A stretch of DNA of 64,000 bases from Nonomuraea roseoviolacea subsp. carminata (GTDB taxonomy: Bacteria > Actinomycetota > Actinomycetes > Streptosporangiales > Streptosporangiaceae). A model generated the notes under the pieces. It ran no database searches. It saw only the letters and a list, made by a program, of their open reading frames with translations, and was not told where the DNA came from. Position 1 is the stretch's first letter, and the number at the start of each line of letters is the position of its first letter. Positions 46,893 to 54,603 of this stretch are shown here, piece after piece. The stretch lies in contig NZ_JAMZEC010000001.1 in assembly GCF_024172185.1 (NCBI RefSeq), forward strand, positions 3,472,001 through 3,536,000, written 5' to 3'. A program made the translations under genes and the position numbers.

Positions 46893-47912
46893 ATGAGCGA
46901 GTCCATGACCGCGCGGACCTACAACCAGCACCATGTGCCGCGCCCGTACATCCCCGGCCGGCGCCGGCTGAGCATCTACGTCGCGTGGAGCTATCCCGCC
47001 GAGGCCGGCGCGGACGTGACCCGGCTGGACGACCGGTTCTCCACGATGACCGAGGTGCGGCGCGTGACGTGGCCGGCCTACGAGGACCCGAGATGGTCGG
47101 ATCCGCTGCGCTTCCAACAGGGCATCGCGGGCGGGCTGGAGCTGTTCTTCTGGGGCTGGCTGCCCTTCCAGCAGTTCGTCGAGGAGACGACCGGCTATCC
47201 CGTGCCCGTGTACCAGCGCGTCGACCAGGCCGGTTTCCACACCCCGCTGGACGAGCGGGTGCTGGCCGACACCGACACCCTGTTCGTGTGGGGCCTGGAC
47301 CACATGATCACCGGACAGGACGCCACGCCGGGCGAGATCGAGGCGCTGCGCGACTTCCTCACCCGCGAAGGCACCTGCCTGGCCCTCGGGCCGCACCACG
47401 ACGTCGGCGCGTCGGACGACATGGCGGTGCGCGACATGGAGTACCACCACCACGGCGACGCGCTGGTGCCCCGCCGGCAGCGCTTCGGCAGGTACACCCG
47501 GTCGCTGATGGAAGGGCTCGGGATACCGGTCGAGAACCGTTACGGCCTCCGGCCCGCGGTGACGGACGGGCGCAAGAGCGCCCCGCTGTCGATCGCCAGG
47601 GACCTGGACACCAAGGGGTGGCTGGAAGGGGTCTCCAGCTTCAACTTCCACATGCACCTGCCCCACTACGCCGTGACCACCGACGACCCGAACGTCATCC
47701 ACGTGCTGGGCAGGCAGCCGATCGACATGTCCAGGCCGCCGCATCCGTTCACCGAGGCGGGCAACACCGAGTTCAACATGTTCCTGTGGATGCCACCCGC
47801 CGGGGACCGGGCCGGAGACGTGATCTTCGCCGACACCACGATCTTCAGCTCGCTGTTCGGGATCGACGAGAGCCTGCGCACCTTCTGGAACAACATCGTC
47901 ACGGTGAAGTAG
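46893..47912 (+). CDS. conserved hypothetical in DyP cassette
   Basis: A 339-aa soluble protein that I cannot place. It is rich in Trp, His and Pro, including FQQGIAGGLELFFWGWLPF, LFVWGLDHMITGQD, GPHHDVGASDD and FNFHMHLPHYAV. Histidine-rich clusters suggest metal or haem binding but no known motif fits. It lies 28 bp after the 177-aa gene and 17 bp before the peroxidase, and is presumably co-expressed with both. Confidence 0.65.
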   Translation: MSESMTARTYNQHHVPRPYIPGRRRLSIYVAWSYPAEAGADVTRLDDRFSTMTEVRRVTWPAYEDPRWSDPLRFQQGIAGGLELFFWGWLPFQQFVEETTGYPVPVYQRVDQAGFHTPLDERVLADTDTLFVWGLDHMITGQDATPGEIEALRDFLTREGTCLALGPHHDVGASDDMAVRDMEYHHHGDALVPRRQRFGRYTRSLMEGLGIPVENRYGLRPAVTDGRKSAPLSIARDLDTKGWLEGVSSFNFHMHLPHYAVTTDDPNVIHVLGRQPIDMSRPPHPFTEAGNTEFNMFLWMPPAGDRAGDVIFADTTIFSSLFGIDESLRTFWNNIVTVK

Positions 47913-47929
47913 CGCCCCGGGGGGTTCAG

Positions 47930-49264
47930 GTGAGCGACGACACCCAGGTCAAGCTGGAGCTCGACGACATCCAGCGCGGAGTTCTCAGCCCGCGGCCGAC
48001 ACCGTACGCGGCGACCTACATCCTGTTCCGCATCGACGACCGCGACCACGGACGGGAGCTGATGCGGCGCGTGAGCGCCGTGGTGACCTCGGCCGCCGAC
48101 ACGGTCAGCCCGCTGGGCGAGACCTGGGTCAGCGTCGCGCTCACCTACCACGGTCTCAAGGCGCTCGGTGTCCGGCAGGAGTGGCTGGACACGTTCGCCT
48201 GGGAGTTCAGGCAGGGCATGGCGGCACGGGCCGGCGCGCTGGGCGACGTCGGCGAGAGCGCCCCCGAGAACTGGGAGCCCCCGCTCGGCACGCCCGACGT
48301 CCATGTCGTGCTGGTGGCGCTCGCGCCCGACAGCGCGCGCCTGGAGGCCGCCGTCGACCGAGCCCGACCGGCCTACGAGGCCCTGACCGGTGTGACGGCG
48401 ATCTGGCGGCAGAACTGCCACGCGCTGCCCACCGAGACCGAACCGTTCGGCTACCGCGACGGCATCAGCCACCCCGCCGTCGAGGGCAGCGGCACAGCCG
48501 GGTCGAACCCGCTGGAGACGCCGCTCAAGGCCGGTGAGTTCGTGCTCGGCCACCCCGACGAGCTCGGCGGCGTCCAGACCCCTCAGCCCGACGTGCTCGG
48601 ACGCAACGGCACCTACGTGGTCTTCCGCAAGCTCCACCAGCGCGTCGCCCTGTTCCGGCGCTACCTGAGGGACAACTCCACCGGCCCCGAGGACGAGGAG
48701 CTGCTGGCGGCGAAGATCATGGGCCGCTGGCGCAGCGGCGCGCCCCTGGCGCTCAGCCCGCTGCACGACGACCCCGGCCTCGGCGCCGACCGCACGCGCA
48801 ACAACGCCTTCCTGTTCGAGCGGGACGATCCCACCGGCTTCACGACCCCGGGCGGTTGCCACATCCGCCGCGGCAACCCGCGTGACGCGGCCGTGGCCGG
48901 GGTGCCGAGGCTGCACCGCATGATCAGGCGCGGCACCGCGTACGGCCCGCCGCTGCCCGAAGGCGTCCTGGAGGACGACGGGGCCGACCGGGGGCTGATG
49001 TTCGCCTTCGTCGGGACCCATCTCGGGCGGCAGTTCGAGTTCGTCCAGTCCGAATGGATGAACGACGGCGTCTTCTTCGGAGCGGGCGACGCGAAGGACC
49101 CCGTCCTCGGCTCCCACGACGGCTCCGGCGACTTCACCGTCCCCCGTCGTCCCGTACGGCGGCGGCTGGCCGCCCTGCCGCGGTTCGTCGTCACGCGTGG
49201 CGGCGAATACTGCTTCATGCCCGGCCTGACCGCGCTGCGCTGGCTCGGCGACCTCTCGGACTGA
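47930..49264 (+). CDS. DyP-type peroxidase
   Basis: A 444-aa haem peroxidase. The diagnostic GxxDG motif occurs as FGYRDGISHP (about residues 173-182), with catalytic Asp177. The proximal haem-binding histidine lies in LHRMIRRGTAYG near residue 323. There is no Tat or Sec signal at the N terminus, so it is cytosolic or a cargo protein. Start is GTG 47930. The two upstream unknowns probably act with it. Confidence 0.9.
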   Translation: MSDDTQVKLELDDIQRGVLSPRPTPYAATYILFRIDDRDHGRELMRRVSAVVTSAADTVSPLGETWVSVALTYHGLKALGVRQEWLDTFAWEFRQGMAARAGALGDVGESAPENWEPPLGTPDVHVVLVALAPDSARLEAAVDRARPAYEALTGVTAIWRQNCHALPTETEPFGYRDGISHPAVEGSGTAGSNPLETPLKAGEFVLGHPDELGGVQTPQPDVLGRNGTYVVFRKLHQRVALFRRYLRDNSTGPEDEELLAAKIMGRWRSGAPLALSPLHDDPGLGADRTRNNAFLFERDDPTGFTTPGGCHIRRGNPRDAAVAGVPRLHRMIRRGTAYGPPLPEGVLEDDGADRGLMFAFVGTHLGRQFEFVQSEWMNDGVFFGAGDAKDPVLGSHDGSGDFTVPRRPVRRRLAALPRFVVTRGGEYCFMPGLTALRWLGDLSD

Positions 49265-49280
49265 CCGGGCCGATTCCGCT

Positions 49281-49314
49281 TGACCGGACTCTCAGACTGA
49301 CCGGACTCTCAGAC
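49281..49314. repeat. 17-bp direct repeat, two copies
   Basis: TGACCGGACTCTCAGAC is present at 49281-49297 and 49298-49314, flanked by TGACCGGGCC at 49262 (the DyP stop) and at 49315. It fills most of the gap before the BASS transporter. Confidence 0.85.
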
Positions 49315-49339
49315 TGACCGGGCCGACGCCGGGAGCCAC

Positions 49340-50218
49340 ATGGACACGCTGCACCTGCTGTTCAACGCCGTCACGATCGTCTTCATCGCGGCCACCATGT
49401 TCGCCGCCGGCCTCGGGGCGACGCTGCCGGCCCTGCGCGCCGTCCTCACGAACGTCGTGCTGCTCGTGCTCGTGCTCCTGGCCAACCTGGTGGTCGTCCC
49501 GCTCCTCGGCTGGGGCGTCGCCGCGCTGTTCGGCCTGCCGGCGGCGGCGTCCGTCGCGTTGCTCCTGATCGCGTCCTCACCGGGCGGGCCGTTCGGCGCG
49601 AAACTCGGCATGGTGCAGAGCGGCGACGTGGTCGCGGGCGCGGCGATGCAGGTGCTGCTCGCCGCCATCGGCAGCATCACCTTCGGACCGACCGCGAACG
49701 TCCTGCTCAAGGCGGCGGCGGTGGGCGGCGGAGTCGCGCTCGACGTCCCGGCGCTGATGCTGACCGTGGCGGTGCTCCAGCTCGTGCCGTTCGCCGTCGG
49801 ACTGGTCGTCCGCCACTACGCGCCGGCCACGGCGCTGTCCTGGCATCCGGTGGCCGCCAGGACGTCGAACGTGACGTTCCTGGCCGTGCTGGCGGGCATG
49901 CTCGTGGGCAACTGGCGTGATGTCGTCGCGCTGATCGGCTCACTGAGCCTGCTCGCCGGCCTCGTCTTCTCCGTCCTCGCCTTCACGCTGGGCACGGCCC
50001 TCGCCACCGGGCCACCGGCGCGCCGCACCACCATGGGCTCGGTCGCGGCGGTGCGCAACGCGGGGCCGGCGCTCGCCGCCGTGGGTCTCGCCTTCGGCGA
50101 CGAGCCCGCCGTCCTCGGAGCGCTGGCCGCCGTGCTGCTGAGCGGCCTGGCCGCGGCCGTGCTCATCGCGGCGGTGCTGAGCCGTCGCCGCGCGGCCGCC
50201 CTGCGTGAGGACGCGTGA
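49340..50218 (+). CDS. BASS-family sodium/solute symporter
   Basis: A 292-aa membrane protein with nine to ten hydrophobic segments. ASSPGGPFGAKLGMVQSGD resembles the conserved sodium-site loop of bile acid:sodium symporter proteins, and the second half repeats the pattern (ARTSNVTFLAVLAGM; VAAVRNAGPALAAVGLAFG). The substrate is probably an organic anion, which cannot be specified. It follows the DyP gene by 75 bp and is convergent with the propeller protein. Confidence 0.8.
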   Translation: MDTLHLLFNAVTIVFIAATMFAAGLGATLPALRAVLTNVVLLVLVLLANLVVVPLLGWGVAALFGLPAAASVALLLIASSPGGPFGAKLGMVQSGDVVAGAAMQVLLAAIGSITFGPTANVLLKAAAVGGGVALDVPALMLTVAVLQLVPFAVGLVVRHYAPATALSWHPVAARTSNVTFLAVLAGMLVGNWRDVVALIGSLSLLAGLVFSVLAFTLGTALATGPPARRTTMGSVAAVRNAGPALAAVGLAFGDEPAVLGALAAVLLSGLAAAVLIAAVLSRRRAAALREDA

Positions 50219-50239
50219 GCGCCTCCGAGCAGGAGCCCG

Positions 50240-51340
50240 CTACTGGCTCACTTCGGTGACGCCCGGCACGACCAGGGAGCCCGCTTTGCCGTAGCCGGTC
50301 AGCCGCCGGGTCCGGCCCGTGCCGGCGTCCACCGCGTACGTGGCGGCGCGCCCCCCGACCGCTCCGTACACCACCGTGAACTCGTGTCCGCTCACCCATG
50401 GACCCGTGTTCATGAGGTGGGCGAACCTGTCCTTCGGCAGGCCGCGCATGGTGAGCCTGCGCACGACCCGACCTGTCTTGACGTCGAGCAGGGTCATGAC
50501 ATCCTGGTTTCCCTGGCCCCATCGCACGGCGGCCACCGTGCGGCCGTCGGGGCTCACCTCGTTGAACATGATGTACGGGCCCTTGAAGCGCACCGGCTTG
50601 CCGCCTCCGGTGACGGGCATCAGCCACAGGTCCGTCTTGACGTACCGGACCAGCTCGACGACTCCGCCCTTGACGCTGATCACCTCGTACTTGCCGTTCA
50701 CCGGCGCCGTTCTGCCGGTCCGCACGTCGATCAGGGTCCCGGGGTCCTTGCTGCCCTCGCGGGGGTCGAAGACCACGTACCGGCCGTCGTCGGAGACCAC
50801 GAGCATGCTGCCGATGCCGATCCGGTCCTCCTCGACCGTGACGGGAGAGGTCGTCTCGGCGCCGGTCACCAGGTCGCGGACCACGTGGGCCTGGGCCTGA
50901 CGGCTGTAGTAGGCGAGCATGCGCCCGTCCCGGCTGATCGAGACCGGAACGCTCCAGTTCTTGGTGGTCATGGCGAGCGCCTGCGGCACGCGGTACGTGG
51001 TCCCGGCGGCGGTGACCACCCGCCATTCGACCTCGTCGCAGTTCACGGTCCGCTGCGGGCGTATCTCGCACCGCGTCCGGTACGCGTGACTGAGCGGGCC
51101 GATCTTCCCGGCGGGCAGGTCCGGCACCGTGCCGGCGTCCTGGGAGGCGGCCGGCTGCTGACGCTGCCAGGGGACCGTGGTGGCGGCCGTCGCCGCCGCC
51201 AGCACCAGGGCCGTGCCCAGGGCCGCCGCGCCCGTGGTGAAGCGGCGGCGCCTGCGGTAGCCGGCGATGGCCGTGTCGGCCAGGTTGACCAGGGGCGCCT
51301 CGTCGGCGATGTCGTTCAGGGTCTGCCGCAGCCGCGTCAC
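50240..51340 (-). CDS. membrane-anchored beta-propeller protein partnered with SigE-family sigma factor
   Basis: A 366-aa protein. A short cytoplasmic N terminus is followed by one transmembrane helix (residues about 37-58), then an extracytoplasmic region with repeated VSDDGRYVVFD/VSPDGRTVAAVRWG blades typical of TolB/WD-like propellers. Its GTG overlaps the sigma factor stop (GTGA). In actinomycetes, such proteins encoded with SigE-family sigma factors may act as anti-sigma or sensor partners, although no zinc anti-sigma motif is seen. Confidence 0.75.
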   Translation of the reverse strand: MTRLRQTLNDIADEAPLVNLADTAIAGYRRRRRFTTGAAALGTALVLAAATAATTVPWQRQQPAASQDAGTVPDLPAGKIGPLSHAYRTRCEIRPQRTVNCDEVEWRVVTAAGTTYRVPQALAMTTKNWSVPVSISRDGRMLAYYSRQAQAHVVRDLVTGAETTSPVTVEEDRIGIGSMLVVSDDGRYVVFDPREGSKDPGTLIDVRTGRTAPVNGKYEVISVKGGVVELVRYVKTDLWLMPVTGGGKPVRFKGPYIMFNEVSPDGRTVAAVRWGQGNQDVMTLLDVKTGRVVRRLTMRGLPKDRFAHLMNTGPWVSGHEFTVVYGAVGGRAATYAVDAGTGRTRRLTGYGKAGSLVVPGVTEVSQ

Positions 51341-51855
51341 CGGGCCACCTCCACGATCTCCTGTTCGGACAGCAGGTGCGCCAGCTCGGGCGCCACGGCG
51401 CGCAGCCGGGCCAGCGCGTGATGGGTCTGGCTCTTGACGGTGCCGACGGAGCAGCCGAGCAGCTCAGCCGTCTGGGCCTCGCTGAGGTCCTCGCGGAAGC
51501 GCAGCACGATCACGGCCCGCTGCCTGGGCGCCAGCTTGGCCAGCGCCTGGCGCAGCACGATGCGGTCGAGCGTGGCGTCGTCGTGCGAGAGGCCGCGTTC
51601 GGGCGGGTCGCCGCTCGGCACCTCGGGGCGTGGCCGCCGTCTCCAGGAGATGTACTGGTTGACCAGCGCCTTGCGGGTGTACGCCTCGGGGTTGCCGTCC
51701 TTCGACAGCTTGTGCCACTGCCGCACCACCTTCATCAGGACGCTCTGCAGCAGGTCCTCGGCGAGGTGGGCGTCGCCCGTCAGCAGGTACGCGGTGCGCA
51801 TGAGTGCCTGCTGGCGGGCGAGCACGAACTCGCGGAAGCCGTCGTGACGATCCAA
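51337..51855 (-). CDS. SigE-family ECF-like RNA polymerase sigma factor
   Basis: A 172-aa sigma-70 family member. Region 2 is at residues about 10-80 (LMRTAYLLTGDAHLAEDLLQSVLMKV) and region 4 at about 110-160 (LAPRQRAVIVLRFREDLSEAQTAELLGCSVGTVKSQ). This matches the actinobacterial SigE-family (ECF-like) pattern. The start appears to be TTG 51855, with GGAG 7 nt upstream. It is translationally coupled to the propeller membrane protein. Confidence 0.92.
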   Translation of the reverse strand: MDRHDGFREFVLARQQALMRTAYLLTGDAHLAEDLLQSVLMKVVRQWHKLSKDGNPEAYTRKALVNQYISWRRRPRPEVPSGDPPERGLSHDDATLDRIVLRQALAKLAPRQRAVIVLRFREDLSEAQTAELLGCSVGTVKSQTHHALARLRAVAPELAHLLSEQEIVEVAR

Positions 51856-51946
51856 GATGATCTCCTCTCGCCCGTTGCCAACGCCACCCGGCGGGCGAAA
51901 GGTTGCAGGTGCCCGTCACATGCCTCGGTGCGGGGGCGCCGGGTGC

Positions 51947-53368
51947 CTACCTCGCGATGTCCACGGCGAACCCCTCGAAGACCGCCTGTCCGGTCCCGTC
52001 GCCCTCGGCGAACAGGCCGAGCACGGCCCCCACCCAGCGGCCCTGCGTGGCGTGGAACGGCTCGCCGAGCGGGCGCGGGCCGTCCCCCGTGTCGGCCAGG
52101 AACGTGACCACCGCCCCCTCGCCGACGCGCGCGCCGAGGGTGACGGCCGTCCCCTCGGGCACGCTCAACCGGGCGGAGCCCGCGCGCACGACGGCGGACC
52201 CGTCCGGCGCCGGCTCGACCGTCACGGAGGCGGAGGTGTGGCCGACGACGGCCAGCCCGGCCCGGCCCGCGCCCTTGAGCGTGACCCGCGTGGTGACCGT
52301 GCAGGGTTCGCCGGGCAGCCGCTGCGTGAGGACGGCCGGGCGTTCCCGCAGGTCCGCCGGGCCGGGCACGCAGGTCAGCCGGAGCGTCCCGTCGCGCAGC
52401 TCCCACCAGGACGGGTCGGGGTCGGCCTGCCAGCTCCACTGGAGGCCGAGCGCGGGCCCGGCGAAGTCGTCGGACGTGGCCGGCGCGGCCGGCTCGCCGC
52501 CGGGCACCGGCACAGGACCGCCAGGCACCGGCACGCCGTCCGCGCCCATGACCGGCCAGCCGTCCCGCCACCGCATCGGCTGGAGGTGGACGACCCGCCC
52601 GTACGCGCCACGGTCCTGGAAGTGCATGAACCAGTGCTCACCGGACGGCGTGTCCACCCAGCCGCCCTGGTGCGGGCCGTTCACGTCGGTGCCGCCCTGC
52701 TCCAGCACGATCCGGTCCTCGTACGGGCCGAAGATCGAGCGGGACCGGAACACCGACTGCCAGCCGGTCGCCACGCCGCCCGCCGGGGCGAAGATCCAGT
52801 AGTGGCCGTCGTGCCGGTAGAGCTTGGGGCCCTCCAGCGTGCGGTAGCCGGGCAGCAGGTCGGCGTCCACGACGAGGGCGCCCTCGTCGACCACCTCGCG
52901 GGCGTCCGGCGACATGCGGTGCAGGGTCAGCCGGTTGCCGACTCCCGCCCGGCTCCTGGCCCAGGCGTGCACGAGGTACGCCTGGCCGTCGGCGTCCCAC
53001 AGCGGGCACGGGTCGATGAGGCCGAGACCGGGCTTGACCAGGTGCGGCTCGGTCCACGGGCCGCGGGGGTCGGCGGCGCTCACCTGGAGGATCCCCACGT
53101 CGGGGTCGCCGTAGAAGATCCAGAAACGGCCGTCGTGGTGGCGCAGCGACGGGGCCCACACGCCGCAGCCGGGCCGCACGTCGGCGTACCCCCGGGTCAC
53201 GGCGTGGCCGATGATCGTCCAGTTGACCAGGTCGCGCGAGTGGAGGATCGGCAGCCCCGGCACCTTGGTGAAGCTGGAGGCGGTCAGGTAGAAGTCGTCG
53301 CCCACGCGGATCACGTCGGGGTCGGACCAGTCCGCGTTGAGCACGGGGTTGCGGTAGAAGGCAGCCAC
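51947..53368 (-). CDS. GH43-family glycoside hydrolase
   Basis: A 473-aa five-bladed propeller glycosidase with a C-terminal beta-sandwich. The catalytic set is visible: NPVLNADWSDPDVIRVGDDFY (base Asp), LIDPCPLWDADGQAYLVH (pKa Asp) and LEGPKLYRHDGHYW (acid Glu). Such enzymes cleave beta-xylosides or arabinosides. There is no signal peptide, which suggests intracellular processing of imported oligosaccharides. The start is GTG 53368. A perfect LacI-type palindrome lies 24 bp upstream. Confidence 0.88.
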   Translation of the reverse strand: MAAFYRNPVLNADWSDPDVIRVGDDFYLTASSFTKVPGLPILHSRDLVNWTIIGHAVTRGYADVRPGCGVWAPSLRHHDGRFWIFYGDPDVGILQVSAADPRGPWTEPHLVKPGLGLIDPCPLWDADGQAYLVHAWARSRAGVGNRLTLHRMSPDAREVVDEGALVVDADLLPGYRTLEGPKLYRHDGHYWIFAPAGGVATGWQSVFRSRSIFGPYEDRIVLEQGGTDVNGPHQGGWVDTPSGEHWFMHFQDRGAYGRVVHLQPMRWRDGWPVMGADGVPVPGGPVPVPGGEPAAPATSDDFAGPALGLQWSWQADPDPSWWELRDGTLRLTCVPGPADLRERPAVLTQRLPGEPCTVTTRVTLKGAGRAGLAVVGHTSASVTVEPAPDGSAVVRAGSARLSVPEGTAVTLGARVGEGAVVTFLADTGDGPRPLGEPFHATQGRWVGAVLGLFAEGDGTGQAVFEGFAVDIAR

Positions 53369-53392
53369 GGTGGAACTCTCCAGATTCGATGG

Positions 53393-53406
53393 TGCAACCG
53401 GTTGCA
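53393..53406. promoter_or_regulatory. perfect LacI-type operator
   Basis: TGCAACCGGTTGCA is a perfect 14-bp palindrome with a central CG and fits the LacI/GalR-family consensus TGNAANCGNTTNCA. It lies just upstream of the GH43 start. No LacI-family gene is present in the window. Confidence 0.8.
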
Positions 53407-53588
53407 GGAAACGATCCGCCACCGCGCGGGTGACGTCAACCGCTCGCGACCCACCCGACGACCGTTCCCGAAGCTCTGAACGGCCGCGCGGACGTCTCCA
53501 CGCGCCCCCGGCTGACGACCGGGCCACCTAGGCTGAGACTTCCTGGGCTTGTCGGAACGCGCCCATGAGCGGGGGGAGAATCGGGACC

Positions 53589-54434
53589 ATGGCGGCTGGC
53601 GACGGCGACGGCTGGACGGAGTGCGGCCGGGGCCACCGGCACTGGGGGCTGCACGGCGCCTCCGGGCTGCTGGCCGTCCACCACGACGCGCACGGTGTGC
53701 CGTACGTGCTCATGCAGAAGCGCTCGTGGTGGAGCCACCACGGCGGCACGTGGGGGCTGCCGGGCGGCGCGCTCGACAGTCACGAGGACGCCGTCGCCGG
53801 AGCGCTGCGCGAGGCCCGTGAGGAGGTGGCCCTCTCCGGCGACGCCCTGCGGGTCAAGGGCGTGTACGTGGACGACCACGGCGGATGGGCGTTCGAGACG
53901 GTGATCGCCGAGGCGCCGGAGCTGCTGCCCGCCGCGCCCGCCAACCGGGAGAGCGACGAGCTGCGCTGGCTGCGCCTGCCCGAGATCTCCGCGAAGCGGC
54001 TGCACCCCGGCTTCGCCGAGACCTGGGGCGAGGTCCAGGAGGAGCTGCGGCCCGAGACGCTGGTCCTCGACGTGGCCAACATCGTCGGCGCCCGCGCCGA
54101 GCACGGCTGGTGGAAGGACCGGCTCGGCGCCGCCACCCGCCTGCTGGAGGACGTGTCACGGCTCGGCCTGACCCACCCCGTGCTGGAGCGCTGGTACCCG
54201 CGGATCGTGGCCGTCGTCGAGGGCGGCGCCCGCGAGGTGCCGGACGTGCCGGGCGTCCAGGTGGTGGCGGCCACGGGCAGCGGCGACGACGCGATCGTGG
54301 AGGTCGTCCGCCGGGCGCGGCCGTGGGAACGCGTGCTCGTCGTGACCGCCGACCGGGGCCTGAAGGAGCGCGTCACCGACCTCGGCGCCGCCACCGCGGG
54401 CCCCCGATGGCTGCTGTCGCAGCTCGACCGGTAG
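53589..54434 (+). CDS. NUDIX hydrolase fused to NYN-like nuclease domain
   Basis: A 281-aa fusion. The N-terminal NUDIX domain has the box GGALDSHEDAVAGAL followed by REAREEV (G-x5-E-x7-REAREEV). The C-terminal half starts TLVLDVANIVGARAEHGWW and ends ERVLVVTADRGLKERV, the pattern of PIN/NYN-like ribonucleases with conserved aspartates. Such fusions occur in actinomycetes and may link nucleotide sanitation to RNA turnover. Start is ATG 53589; an ATG eight codons upstream lacks a ribosome-binding site. Confidence 0.82.
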   Translation: MAAGDGDGWTECGRGHRHWGLHGASGLLAVHHDAHGVPYVLMQKRSWWSHHGGTWGLPGGALDSHEDAVAGALREAREEVALSGDALRVKGVYVDDHGGWAFETVIAEAPELLPAAPANRESDELRWLRLPEISAKRLHPGFAETWGEVQEELRPETLVLDVANIVGARAEHGWWKDRLGAATRLLEDVSRLGLTHPVLERWYPRIVAVVEGGAREVPDVPGVQVVAATGSGDDAIVEVVRRARPWERVLVVTADRGLKERVTDLGAATAGPRWLLSQLDR

Positions 54435-54491
54435 CAGCCCGCCGGTACGGTACCCCGGCGGCACGCCAGCCGCTAAGGTGGTGTGCGCACT

Positions 54492-54578
54492 GGAGGGTTC
54501 GCATAGTGGACGAGTGCAGCCGCCTTGAAAGCGGCCAGGTCAGCGATGGCCTCGTGGGTTCGAATCCCACACCCTCCG
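54492..54578 (+). tRNA. tRNA-Ser(UGA)
   Basis: An 87-nt class II tRNA. Acceptor strands GGAGGGT (54492-54498) and ACCCTCC (54571-54577) pair, with G as discriminator. The anticodon stem GCCGC/GCGGC holds loop CTTGAAA, giving anticodon TGA (54526-54528), which reads UCA. A long variable arm and the TTCGAAT T-loop are present. The CCA end is not encoded. Confidence 0.97.
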
Positions 54579-54603
54579 CTCGGTTCCCGCGTCCCCGGGC
54601 TGC

